Part shown: in pieces, positions 24,584-32,884 of the stretch
Numbering within the stretch: position 1 is the first letter of the stretch
Layout of the letters: each line of letters opens with the position of its first letter
DNA from: Novosphingobium sp. EMRT-2
Lineage (GTDB): Bacteria; Pseudomonadota; Alphaproteobacteria; Sphingomonadales; Sphingomonadaceae
DNA length: 64,000 nt
NCBI RefSeq assembly: GCF_005145025.1
Contig: NZ_CP039697.1
Coordinates: 693,198-757,197 of the forward strand
Direction: 5' to 3'
Program-made: the position numbers and the translations under genes
Notes under the pieces: generated by a model
The model's input: only the letters and a program-made list of their open reading frames with translations
The model's database searches: none
Told to the model about the DNA's origin: nothing

Positions 24584-25785
24584 CACAGCACCTCGAACAG
24601 TCCGGCGGCGCCCATGCCGCCGCCGACGCACATCGTGATCACGACATAGCGCACACCTCGCCGCTTTCCCTCGATCAGCGCGTGCCCGACCATGCGCGCG
24701 CCCGACATGCCGAACGGGTGCCCGATGGAAATTGCGCCGCCATCGACGTTGAGGCGGTCGTCGGGAATGCCGAGCCTGTCACGGCATGGCAGCACTTGCG
24801 CGGCGAACGCTTCGTTCAGTTCCCACAGGCCGATATCGTCGATCGTCAGGCCATGTTGCGCCAGCAGCCTGGGCACCGCATGGATCGGTCCGATGCCCAT
24901 TTCCTCGGGCGGGCAGCCCGCCACGGCCATGCCGCGATACGCGCCCAGCGGCGTCAGCCCCTCGCGCGCGGCAACCCCCGCTTCGACCAGCACGCACGCG
25001 GCGGCACCATCGGACAGCTGGCTGGCGTTGCCAGCAGTGATGAACTGGCCAGGCCCCTTCAGTTCGCCGCCGGTCCAGACCGGTTTTAAGCTGGAGAGGC
25101 CGTCAAGCGTGGTTTCGGCGCGGGGACCTTCGTCGCGGTCGAGCGTGACGGTGCGTTCGCTCTGCTCGCCGGTGGTCTTGTCGGTCACGATCATGCGCGT
25201 GGCCAGCGGCGCCAGCTCCGCGTCGTAGCGTCCGGCGGCGTAGGCGGCCGCGGTCCGCTGCTGGCTTTGCAAGGCATAGGCGTCTTGCGCCTCGCGGCTG
25301 ATGCCATAGCGTTCCGAGACGACTTCTGCGGTTTCGATCATCGCCATGTACATGTGCGGGCTGTGCGCCAGAACCGCTTCGGACTGCGCGCGATAGCCGT
25401 TTTTGTGCGCGTTCTGCGTCAGGCTGATCGATTCGACACCGCCGCCCACCACCACATCCATGCCGTCGTGCATGATCTGCTTCGCGGCGGTGGCGATCGC
25501 CATCAGCCCCGACGCGCACTGGCGATCCAGCGACATGCCGGCGGCGCTGTCGGGCAGGTCCGCCGCCGCCGCCGTCAGCCGGCCGATGTTGTAGCCCTGC
25601 GTCCCCTGCTGCGCGGCGCAGCCCATGATCACGTCTTCCACGCGCGCCGGATCGAGCCCCGCCCGCCGCACCGCTTCGGCCACGGCATGGCCCGACAGCA
25701 ACGGGGCCTCGGCGTTGTTGTAGGCGCCGCGATAGGCCTTCCCGATCGGAGTCCGGGCGGTGGAGACGACAAGGGCTTCGCGCAT
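24583..25785 (-). CDS. Thiolase (acetyl-CoA C-acyltransferase)
   Basis: Thiolase of 400 residues with all catalytic elements: nucleophile Cys in [12 protein letters not shown] near 90, NEAFAAQVL near 328, [17 protein letters not shown] (catalytic His) near 358, and [10 protein letters not shown] (second Cys) near 388. It should cleave a 3-oxoacyl-CoA with CoA. In the steroid context it could be the FadA6-type thiolase for the opened ring products or a general beta-oxidation thiolase. It is the first gene of the minus-strand operon and overlaps ribB by one base. The 279-base gap upstream to the divergent flavin enzyme holds the promoters. Confidence 0.88.
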   Translation of the reverse strand: MREALVVSTARTPIGKAYRGAYNNAEAPLLSGHAVAEAVRRAGLDPARVEDVIMGCAAQQGTQGYNIGRLTAAAADLPDSAAGMSLDRQCASGLMAIATAAKQIMHDGMDVVVGGGVESISLTQNAHKNGYRAQSEAVLAHSPHMYMAMIETAEVVSERYGISREAQDAYALQSQQRTAAAYAAGRYDAELAPLATRMIVTDKTTGEQSERTVTLDRDEGPRAETTLDGLSSLKPVWTGGELKGPGQFITAGNASQLSDGAAACVLVEAGVAAREGLTPLGAYRGMAVAGCPPEEMGIGPIHAVPRLLAQHGLTIDDIGLWELNEAFAAQVLPCRDRLGIPDDRLNVDGGAISIGHPFGMSGARMVGHALIEGKRRGVRYVVITMCVGGGMGAAGLFEVL

Positions 25786-26064
25786 GGGGTTCCTTCTCCG
25801 CAGATCTGGCCGCTTTCATCGTGGCCTGTCGGGGACGGCGTTATCCGGGCGGGATGCGGCGCTCTATTGCCATTGGATCATCAAGGCCGTCGCTGTGCGG
25901 CATCGACGGGCGGCATCGACCCGTCGCGGCTGCGATCGCAAACCGGCAAGGTTCGGGCGCAGCGATGCCCGCACGCTAACTCTCGCGCCGCCAAACGGCA
26001 TTTGAAAGGCGGGTGCCTCACGCCGAGTTACGGAAACGGAACTGGGAGCCTGAGAGAAACAACA

Positions 26065-27195
26065 ATGCGATTCTCGCTGATTTTTGAAGCTCAGATCGTC
26101 GATGCTTCGCCACGCGGCGAGAAGCAGGTGTTCGACGAACTGGTCGAACAGGCCTTGTTGGCGGAACAGCTGGGCTTCGACGTGGTATGGAGCGTGGAGC
26201 ATACCTCGCTTACGCACTATGCCCACATGAGCGCGCCGGAGACGTTCCTGGCCTATATCGCCGGGCGGACGTCGCGCATCGGCATCGGGCACGGGGTGGT
26301 GTGTCTCATGCCTGCCATGAATCATCCGATCAAGGTCGCCGAACGGGTCGCGACGCTGGATATCCTCTCAAAGGGCCGCGTGCATTTCGGGGTCGGCAAG
26401 GGCGGAAGCCAGCAGGAAGCGGGCGCTTACGGTTATGACCTCAAGGCGCTGCAGCCACTGATCGACGAGGCTATGTACCTGATTCCGCGCATGTTCGTGG
26501 AAGACGAGGTCGAACACAACGGCCCGCATATCAGTATTCCGCCGCGCCCGATCCATCCCAAGCCGTTTCAGGAACCGCACCCTCCGATGTACCTGGCGTG
26601 CACCAACATGGATACGCTGGCGCGCGCCGGCCAGCGCGGCATGGGCGCGCTGGTGCTGGGGTTCGGCGGACCGGAAGAGGTGGCGACCAAGAACAAGGTT
26701 TATCGCGATGCCTGGGCGACGCGTCTGCCCGAGGACCAGGTGGGTTACCGTCCCATCCAGCACCTTGCGGCGCTGTGCCCCACCATCGTGCTGGACGATG
26801 CGGAGGAGGCACGCCGGATCGGCATTCGTGGCCAGCGCTATTTCTATGAATCGCTCAACTACTGGTACGGCGGCGGCCCGAAGCCGGAACCCGAAACCTG
26901 GGGCGACCAGCTTGTCGAGGAAGGCACCGACACGATCATCACCACCAAGCTCGCCTCCGAGACGCTGACCATGGACTTGCGCCCGGACGAAGGCGGACGC
27001 CGTCCGAGCGGCGGCATCCTGAATGCCAGGAACGCCTATGGCAGCGTGGCCGATTGCATCAACTACGTGGAGCAACTCGCGGCTGCCGGCGCCGACGAGA
27101 TCCTGTTCATGACCAACATGGGCACCGTGCCGCAATGGGCGCAGCTGGAAACGCTGCGCAAGATCGGCACCCATGTGATCCCGCACTTCCGGTGA
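26065..27195 (+). CDS. LLM-class flavin-dependent oxidoreductase (luciferase-like)
   Basis: Bacterial-luciferase-fold monooxygenase of about 376 residues: FDVVWSVEHTSLTHYAHMSA near 35-54, ILSKGRVHFGVGKGG near 101-115, a PPMYLACTN segment and a C-terminal CINYVEQLAAAGADEILF. Members use reduced FMN from a separate reductase to oxygenate substrates such as aldehydes, ketones or sulfonates. The frame is open far upstream, but ATG 26065 after GAGAGAAAC is the first sensible start and gives the conserved MRFSLIFEAQ N-terminus. It overlaps the following SDR by 4 bases. Confidence 0.86.
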   Translation: MRFSLIFEAQIVDASPRGEKQVFDELVEQALLAEQLGFDVVWSVEHTSLTHYAHMSAPETFLAYIAGRTSRIGIGHGVVCLMPAMNHPIKVAERVATLDILSKGRVHFGVGKGGSQQEAGAYGYDLKALQPLIDEAMYLIPRMFVEDEVEHNGPHISIPPRPIHPKPFQEPHPPMYLACTNMDTLARAGQRGMGALVLGFGGPEEVATKNKVYRDAWATRLPEDQVGYRPIQHLAALCPTIVLDDAEEARRIGIRGQRYFYESLNYWYGGGPKPEPETWGDQLVEEGTDTIITTKLASETLTMDLRPDEGGRRPSGGILNARNAYGSVADCINYVEQLAAAGADEILFMTNMGTVPQWAQLETLRKIGTHVIPHFR

Positions 27196-27953
27196 CGATA
27201 GCCACATCGGGCCGCACCGCCGTCGTGACCGGGGCCGCATCGGGCATCGGCGCGGCGCTGGCGCGGCATGCGGCAAGGCAGGGCATGGCCGTGGCCGCAT
27301 GCGACCGCGATGCCCACGGCCTTGTGCGCCTGGAGGCGGACCTCGATGCGGCCGGCATCGCGCATTGCCTGCGCGTGGTGGATGTCACGAAAGCGGATGA
27401 ACTGGCTTCGTTCGCGGCGGAGTGCGTGGAACTCCTGCCCCCCACTGCGCTGCTGTTCGTCAACGCCGGCGTGTTGCGCGGGGGCGGCGTGCTGTATATG
27501 CCGGCCGCCGACTGGCGGCTGCTGTTCGACATTAACGTGCTGGGGGCCATCGGCACGTTGCAGGCCTTCGTGCCGGCCATGGTGGCGCATGGGCACGGGG
27601 GCCAGGTCGTCGTGACCGGATCGACCGGATCGATGGTCGTCGCGCCGGACCTTGCCGCCTATTGCGCGACAAAGCACGCGCTGTGGCCGGTGACCGAGGC
27701 GCTGGACGCCGAATTGCAGGGCACCGGCGTCGGCGTTTCCCTGCTCATGCCCGGCGCGGTCGCCACGCCCATCTTCGATGCCGTGGACCCCGACCGTGCG
27801 CCGCCGGCGGATTCCATCACGCCCGAAGCCGCCGCCGTGATCGCCTTCGACGGGGCAAGGGCGCGGCGGGCGAAGATCTTGACCCATCCCGGCTACGTGG
27901 ACCGGGCGGCACGGCGTTTTGAAGCAAGCCTGGCCGACCTGCGCGGGGAATAG
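27192..27953 (+). CDS. Short-chain dehydrogenase/reductase
   Basis: SDR of about 253 residues: TGAASGIG near 13-20, FVNAGVLRGG near 90-99, the serine of GSTGSMVV, and YCATKHAL near 157-164. It starts at GTG 27192, overlapping the stop of the LLM gene (GTGA), so the two are coupled. A flavin monooxygenase plus an SDR suggests oxygenation followed by alcohol or aldehyde dehydrogenation of a shared substrate. The substrate is unknown. Confidence 0.85.
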   Translation: MTIATSGRTAVVTGAASGIGAALARHAARQGMAVAACDRDAHGLVRLEADLDAAGIAHCLRVVDVTKADELASFAAECVELLPPTALLFVNAGVLRGGGVLYMPAADWRLLFDINVLGAIGTLQAFVPAMVAHGHGGQVVVTGSTGSMVVAPDLAAYCATKHALWPVTEALDAELQGTGVGVSLLMPGAVATPIFDAVDPDRAPPADSITPEAAAVIAFDGARARRAKILTHPGYVDRAARRFEASLADLRGE

Positions 27954-27980
27954 CGCCGCCGCGCAAGCGGGCCAGCCCGA

Positions 27981-28898
27981 TTACCAGCCCTCGATCTCGG
28001 CAAGGCCGACCTCCTCCACGACCGCCAGCGCCTTGGCAAAGGCATCCGGTTCGACCGGCAGGCGCGGTGCGCGCGGATAGCCTCCGGCAAGGCCGAAGTG
28101 GTTGAGCAGGGCCTTGGTCACGCGAATCCCGCCGTTGCCATAGAGCGCCATGAACAACCGCATCAGCTTGCCCCAGCGTTCGAGGAACGCCGCATTGTCG
28201 CCCGCTTGCGCCGCCGCGATCACGCTGGCGCACAGGTGCGGCGCAATATTGCCTTCCGAGGACAGGTAGCCCTGGCCGCCGAGCGCGAGCACCAGCGGCG
28301 CCTGGTGCGGGCCTCCCACGCAGATGTCGATCCGATCGCCCAGCGCATCGACCAGCGCGCGGAGGTAGCCGGGATCCTGGTGGCTAACGTTCAGGCCGAT
28401 CAGGTGCGGATACTTGGCGAACAGGTCGATAATGACCGGCGCGGGGATCACGTAACCCACCGACTGGTGCGTGGACAGGACAGCGGGAACCGATGTGTTG
28501 GCCAGCACTTCACTGAAATAGGCGTCGAGCTCGCGCGGGGTGGGGACATGGCCGTGCCCCACGTCCAGCGAATAGACCTGCGCGGCATCGACGCCGGCAC
28601 CCTGTGCCATGTCCAGAAAGGCGATCATCTGGCGGGCAGTGCGTGGCTCCACCCCCATGGCGCGGACCGGAGCCTTGCCCTTCAGTTCCTCGACCGCGAT
28701 GGTCAGCAGGCGTCCCGTTTCTTCCGGCGACAAGGTATAGCCCTCGCCGCTGCCGCCGCCGCCGACATAGACGCCAACGCCCGCATCGCCCAGCTTGCGC
28801 AGGTGCCGGCGAAGCGCCGCTTCATCGATCGCGCCATCTTCGGTGAACGGCGTTATGCTGATCGTGAAGGTCTGGAGGCGGGACGCATCGGCTTTCAT
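27981..28898 (-). CDS. DapA/NanA-family TIM-barrel protein lacking the Schiff-base lysine
   Basis: About 305 residues with the dihydrodipicolinate-synthase fold (FTISITPFTEDGAIDEAAL at the N-terminus). Aligned by eye to E. coli DapA, the Schiff-base lysine (IGIKEATG) is Asn170 (IGLNVSHQD), the YNVP tyrosine is Ser142 (LSTHQ), and the TTGE threonines fall in GGGGSGEG near 46-53. Standard class-I aldolase chemistry is therefore unlikely. AAGGAG is 6 bases before ATG 28898 and 3 before ATG 28901, so 28898 is preferred. It is divergent from a GntR regulator gene, which may control it. Function unknown. Confidence 0.82.
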   Translation of the reverse strand: MKADASRLQTFTISITPFTEDGAIDEAALRRHLRKLGDAGVGVYVGGGGSGEGYTLSPEETGRLLTIAVEELKGKAPVRAMGVEPRTARQMIAFLDMAQGAGVDAAQVYSLDVGHGHVPTPRELDAYFSEVLANTSVPAVLSTHQSVGYVIPAPVIIDLFAKYPHLIGLNVSHQDPGYLRALVDALGDRIDICVGGPHQAPLVLALGGQGYLSSEGNIAPHLCASVIAAAQAGDNAAFLERWGKLMRLFMALYGNGGIRVTKALLNHFGLAGGYPRAPRLPVEPDAFAKALAVVEEVGLAEIEGW

Positions 28899-29014
28899 CA
28901 TTCTCTCCTTGAAATGCGGGGCCTTGAAATAGGGGGGAGACCGGCTGGACTTGCAAAGATTTAGCACAAGCGTAATGCAGGGCCTTTCCGATTGGCCTAA
29001 CGGGGGTACCTAGG

Positions 29015-29794
29015 TTGAGCTTGAAGACGGAGAAGCGCCGCTTGCGTCAGCCTCGCGTCGCAGAAATCGTGGCATCGAGCTTGCGGTCGCGCATTCTCTC
29101 CGGCGCGCTGGCGGATGGTGACATGCTCCCCAAGCAGGAGGAGCTGCTGGCCGAATTCGGCGTCAGCCCCCCCTGCATTCGCGAGGCATTTCGCATTCTC
29201 GAAACCGAAGGGCTGGTTACGGTGATCCGCGGCAATGTGGGGGGCGCCATTGTGCATGTGCCCCACCCCGGTACGGCGGCCTACATGCTCGGCTTGGTGT
29301 TGCAGTCGCGATCGGTTTCCCTGCTCGATCTGCTGAACGGCATGCGACTGCTGGAGCCCGCCTGCGCGGCCGAAGCGGCGCTCAGGCCCGATCGGGCGAC
29401 GAGCGTGCTGCCCCGGCTTCGGGCGAATATCGACGCCAGCGCCGCCGCGATCGACGATCCGGCCGCCTTCATCGGCCTTGCGCGCGCGTTCCATTCCGAG
29501 CTGGTCAACAACTGCGGCAACGAGACGATGAGTCTGGTCGTCGGCGCGCTCGAAAAGCTCTGGACCGCGCAAGTCGAAACCCTGGCGGTGGACCGGTCGG
29601 TCCATGGCACGTTTGCCGACCGGGCGCTGCGCCTGTCGTTGCTGAGCGAACACGAGCGTATCTACCGGGCGATCGAGGAAGGCGACGCGACGACCGCCGA
29701 ACGCGCTATCCGCGAGCATTTCTCGGGCGGAGGCGAACGACGGCACGGCTTCGATACCTCGGTAACGGTCAAGGCGGACACGTTGCGGTACTGA
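29015..29794 (+). CDS. GntR-family (FadR/FCD-type) transcriptional regulator
   Basis: About 259 residues. A winged HTH (LRSRILSGALADGDMLPKQE near 24-43, then FGVSPPCIREAFRILETEGL) is followed by an all-helical FCD-like ligand domain with AFHSELVNNCGNETMSLVVG near 157-176 and EHERIYRAIEEGDATTAERA near 212-231. These regulators usually bind small organic acids with a metal. I used TTG 29015, 8 bases after GGGGG; there is no in-frame ATG before the HTH. It is divergent from the DapA-like gene, and autoregulation from the 116-base shared region is likely. Confidence 0.84.
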   Translation: MSLKTEKRRLRQPRVAEIVASSLRSRILSGALADGDMLPKQEELLAEFGVSPPCIREAFRILETEGLVTVIRGNVGGAIVHVPHPGTAAYMLGLVLQSRSVSLLDLLNGMRLLEPACAAEAALRPDRATSVLPRLRANIDASAAAIDDPAAFIGLARAFHSELVNNCGNETMSLVVGALEKLWTAQVETLAVDRSVHGTFADRALRLSLLSEHERIYRAIEEGDATTAERAIREHFSGGGERRHGFDTSVTVKADTLRY

Positions 29795-29809
29795 TCGCGC
29801 ATGGGGCTG

Positions 29810-30388
29810 CTACGCTTCGAGCCACCGCGTCACGTCGGCCGCGGATGCGCGGGGACGCTCCGGGGCTGGTTCCACCACGCTGCCCACCAGGATGACGCCT
29901 GCAACCTTTTGGTTTTCCTCCAGGCCAAGCAGGGCCGTCGCCTGCTCGTCATAGGCGTGCCAGCCCGTGAGCCATTGCGCGCCATATCCGAGCGCGTGCG
30001 CGCCGTTGACGACGTTCATGCAGACCGCGCCGGCCGACAGCACCTGCTCCCATTCCGGCACCTTGTGCCCCGGGATTGCCGCCGAGACGACCACGACCAC
30101 GAGCGGCGCTGAAACGAGCTTGCGGGTGCTGACGCGCGTCTTCCCCGCATCCGGCCGCTGATCGGCGAGTTCCAGAAGGCGGTCCACCCAGAGGCGCTTG
30201 GCCTCGCCCGCGATCAGGATCAGCCGCCAGGGGCTGAGCCGGCCGTGGTCGGGGACGCGAAGGGCGATTTCGACGATCTTGTCGATCTCCTTGCTGCTCG
30301 GCCCGGGTGCGACGAGCGCATCCGGCAGCGGCGAACGGCGGGTGGCGAGTGTTTCCGCGCATGTCCGCGTCTCGGCGATGGTCGCCAT
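29810..30388 (-). CDS. Nitroreductase-family flavoprotein (YdjA-like)
   Basis: FMN-dependent nitroreductase fold, about 192 residues: LATRRSPLPDALVAPGPS near 13-30, RVPDHGRLSPWRLILIAG near 46-63, GAVCMNVVNGAHALGYGAQW near 119-138, and a short C-terminal helix. The single-domain length and RRSP motif fit the YdjA subgroup. ATG 30388 is preferred over an upstream in-frame ATG at 30460, which would add a basic tail; GAGGGAG lies 11 bases upstream. It converges with the GntR gene. The physiological substrate is unknown; quinones, nitro compounds or enones are possible. Confidence 0.82.
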   Translation of the reverse strand: MATIAETRTCAETLATRRSPLPDALVAPGPSSKEIDKIVEIALRVPDHGRLSPWRLILIAGEAKRLWVDRLLELADQRPDAGKTRVSTRKLVSAPLVVVVVSAAIPGHKVPEWEQVLSAGAVCMNVVNGAHALGYGAQWLTGWHAYDEQATALLGLEENQKVAGVILVGSVVEPAPERPRASAADVTRWLEA

Positions 30389-30453
30389 GGGTCCGATTTC
30401 TCCCTCGGTTTGCGGCTGTTGCCGCTTGGTGTTTGACTCTCTAGTCGATTCCT

Positions 30454-30471
30454 TTATCATTTAAAAGATAG
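30454..30471. promoter_or_regulatory. Candidate operator, TAWCATNNNNAWGWTW family, site 4
   Basis: TTATCATTTAAAAGATAG matches the site at 4443-4460 in 15 of 18 positions and ends 21 bases before the ATG at 30493. It is in the divergent gap between the nitroreductase and the 100-residue protein, so it could act on either gene. Confidence 0.45.
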
Positions 30472-30492
30472 CACATAAAGGAGAGCCTGGCT

Positions 30493-30795
30493 ATGCAAGC
30501 CATGCCGCTGCGCTTTGAAGATGTCCGCCTGGGAGAGGCGGTGAGTTTCGACGGTGCTTTTGCCGGAGACGGACCACTGGCACAGCGCGTGTGCGACATG
30601 GTCCGGCGCTGGTCGGGTACGCCAAGCGCCTCGCTGGTTTCGGCCCATGGCCTGGACGATGGTTTTGCCCCGGAACGGCTGGCGGGCAGGGTCATGGCGC
30701 GCCATCTGGATGGCACCAACAACGCGGATGTCGAAATCATCCTGCAAGCGCGGAACGCAAGCGCAAGGGCGGTGGTCCGTGTGGCGCTCGGCTGA
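30493..30795 (+). CDS. Hypothetical 100-residue protein
   Basis: Starts MQAMPLRFEDVRLGEAVSFD and ends EIILQARNASARAVVRVALG. No family is recognised. The opening FEDVRLGEAVSFDG looks like the first strand of hot-dog-fold (MaoC-like) dehydratases, but the rest does not continue that fold and no catalytic motif is seen. AAAGGAGAG (30477-30485) is 7 bases before the ATG, and a candidate operator sits just upstream, so it is probably expressed. A LysR gene follows on the same strand. Confidence 0.55.
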   Translation: MQAMPLRFEDVRLGEAVSFDGAFAGDGPLAQRVCDMVRRWSGTPSASLVSAHGLDDGFAPERLAGRVMARHLDGTNNADVEIILQARNASARAVVRVALG

Positions 30796-30847
30796 CGTGG
30801 GCAACCATGCCTGTTCAAGCCAGGCGGAACCGGGCATAGCTGCGCCC

Positions 30848-31819
30848 ATGTCGACGTCGCTTCCCCCCAGCGTGCCGCGCGAGGTGGCCACTCTGCGCAC
30901 GTTACGTATCGCCAAGCACTTCCCGTTCTTTCTTGCCGTTGCCGAGGAGCAGAATCTCCATCGCGCGGCCGAGCGACTCAACATCGCGCAATCGGCCCTG
31001 TCGCGCCGCATCGCCGATCTTGAGCGCGAACTGGGCAATATCGAGCTGTTCGAGCGGCAGGCACGCGGCGTGGCGATAACGCGCGCCGGGCAGGTGCTGG
31101 CACAGGACGTGCGGCGTATCCTGCTGCAGATCGAGGAAGCCCGGCGTAATACGCGCCGCATCGCGGAGGGCGATTCAGGTCTTGTGCGCGTGGCGTTTTC
31201 GGAAGCCATGCTGCGCCGTCCTGTGCTGCCGGTGGTGCTGCGGGAATTCCGTTCGCTGTACCCCGAAGTAGAATTGCGCGCGTTTCCGCTGACCTCTGAT
31301 GCGCAGCGCAACCGTCTGCTCGCCGACGAGATCGACGTTGCCTTCGTGATCGACGAAGCGAGCGACGTGGAACAGTTCGAGCGCCTGTCGGTGGGCGTGG
31401 ACCACTTCGTCCTTGCCTTGCCGGACGATCACCCGCTTGCGTCGCTGGATGCCGTCACGCTCAGCGATATCGCGGCCGAGCCGCTGCTATGGCCGGCGAG
31501 GCACACTTCGCCACGGCTGTTCGATCGCATGATCGCGGCGTTCGATGCGCGGGGCGTTTCGCCGAATATCGTAGTGGAAGTGTCCGCGGTCGATATCGCC
31601 TATGAGCTTGCTTCGGCCCGCATCGGCCTTGGCATCATCACCGCCGCGCGGGCGGATCGCACGCCGCCGGGCATCGTGCTGCGCTCCATCACGGACCTCG
31701 ACCTGCCCTTGCCGATCAGCATGCTGTGGGCGAAAGGGAACGGATCGCGGGTGATCGAACGCTTTATCGATCTGGTGCGTCGAAGCCTGGCGGACGAAGC
31801 GGGGCCGGCGGGAAGCTGA
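30848..31819 (+). CDS. LysR-family transcriptional regulator
   Basis: About 323 residues. The N-terminal winged HTH has FLAVAEEQNLHRAAERLNIA near 28-47 and QSALSRRIADLERELG just after. The ligand domain has the usual VRVAFSEAMLRRPVLPVVL and ELASARIGLGIITAA segments. The frame is open upstream; ATG 30848 was chosen because it gives a typical short N-terminal leader, though no good ribosome site precedes it. It follows the 100-residue ORF by 52 bases. Its regulon is unknown. Confidence 0.86.
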   Translation: MSTSLPPSVPREVATLRTLRIAKHFPFFLAVAEEQNLHRAAERLNIAQSALSRRIADLERELGNIELFERQARGVAITRAGQVLAQDVRRILLQIEEARRNTRRIAEGDSGLVRVAFSEAMLRRPVLPVVLREFRSLYPEVELRAFPLTSDAQRNRLLADEIDVAFVIDEASDVEQFERLSVGVDHFVLALPDDHPLASLDAVTLSDIAAEPLLWPARHTSPRLFDRMIAAFDARGVSPNIVVEVSAVDIAYELASARIGLGIITAARADRTPPGIVLRSITDLDLPLPISMLWAKGNGSRVIERFIDLVRRSLADEAGPAGS

Positions 31820-31826
31820 CCCCCGT

Positions 31827-32744
31827 TCAGGGCAGGGCGAGCCTGCTGGCGATCAGCGCGCCAAGCTCCCGTACCTCGGCGTTGGCGGCGCTGAGCAGGT
31901 CCACCAGCGTGAAAAAGCCGTGCGCCATGCCGGGATGATCGCGCAGGGTGACCTTTACGCCCGCGTCGCGCAGCGCGGCGGCGTAGCACGCGCCTTCGTC
32001 GTGCAGCGGATCGCAACCGCCCACAACGATGATCGCCTCGGGCAAACCGGCAAAGTCGCTTGCGGCAAGTGGCGCCGCTTCGGGCATGTGGCGCATCTCC
32101 GGCGGCACGTGCTGGTCCCAGAACCACCGCATGTCTTCGCGGGAGATCAGGTAATCGCCCTGGCCGAACGCGGTATAGGAATCGCGCGTGAAATCGGCGG
32201 ACAGCACCGGATAGAGCAACACTTGCAAAGCGATCGGCGGCCCACCCCTGTAGCGCGCGCGCAACGCCAGGGCGGCGGCGAGATTGCCGCCCGCGCTATC
32301 GCCCATGACCGCCAGCGGCATGCCTTCGCCCAGCGCTTCCAACACCGCCCAGCAATCGTCAAGCGGCTGGGGAAAGGGGTGTTCGGGCGCCAGCCGGTAA
32401 TCGATGCTCACCACCTCGGCGCCGCTCTCGTGCGCCAGTTGGCGGCACACGGGATCGAAGCCGTCCAGCGTGCCGAAGACCCAGCCTCCGCCATGCATGT
32501 ACAGGATTCGTCCGCCGTTCCCTTGCTCCGGCCGATAGTGCCGCACCGGCACCGTTCCGTGCGGCCCTGGCACGCTGGCGTCGTGCACTGTCACGTTTTG
32601 CGCGCCCCGCGCGGGCGGCAGGGCAGCCTGCGACTGGGCAAAGGCGCGGCGGGCATCGTCGGGCGTTCCGGCCGAGAATCCCGGAAGGCCCAGCGCGTTG
32701 CGCCGGTCGAGAATGGCCTGCATTTCCGGATCGAGCGGTCCCAT
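31827..32744 (-). CDS. Alpha/beta hydrolase, hormone-sensitive-lipase (HSL) family esterase
   Basis: Esterase/lipase of about 305 residues. The oxyanion-hole motif YMHGGGWVFG is near 82-91, the nucleophile elbow VMGDSAGGNLAAAL near 147-160, the acid in VGGCDPLHDEG and the catalytic His in GMAHGFF near 276. AGGGAG is 6 bases from ATG 32744 but touches ATG 32750, so 32744 is the likelier start. It hydrolyses short-chain esters, possibly lactones or steroid esters in this context. It is divergent from the acyl-CoA dehydrogenase at 32885. Confidence 0.86.
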   Translation of the reverse strand: MGPLDPEMQAILDRRNALGLPGFSAGTPDDARRAFAQSQAALPPARGAQNVTVHDASVPGPHGTVPVRHYRPEQGNGGRILYMHGGGWVFGTLDGFDPVCRQLAHESGAEVVSIDYRLAPEHPFPQPLDDCWAVLEALGEGMPLAVMGDSAGGNLAAALALRARYRGGPPIALQVLLYPVLSADFTRDSYTAFGQGDYLISREDMRWFWDQHVPPEMRHMPEAAPLAASDFAGLPEAIIVVGGCDPLHDEGACYAAALRDAGVKVTLRDHPGMAHGFFTLVDLLSAANAEVRELGALIASRLALP

Positions 32745-32884
32745 CGTCATCTCCCTGAGTCCGGCCATTTCCGGCTGATAGGTGCGTGACGGCAATTGCC
32801 GGATTGCGATACCTCCGATCCGCCTTCGATATTCGACGTCCTGTTTCGTTGTGGCCTAGGACGTGAGACCAGATTGGGAGCGGC

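Noticed and set aside
32790..32801. Palindrome CGGCAATTGCCG between the divergent esterase and acyl-CoA dehydrogenase
   Set aside because: Only 12 bp, no second copy found in the window, and expected by chance at this length often enough not to call it an operator.
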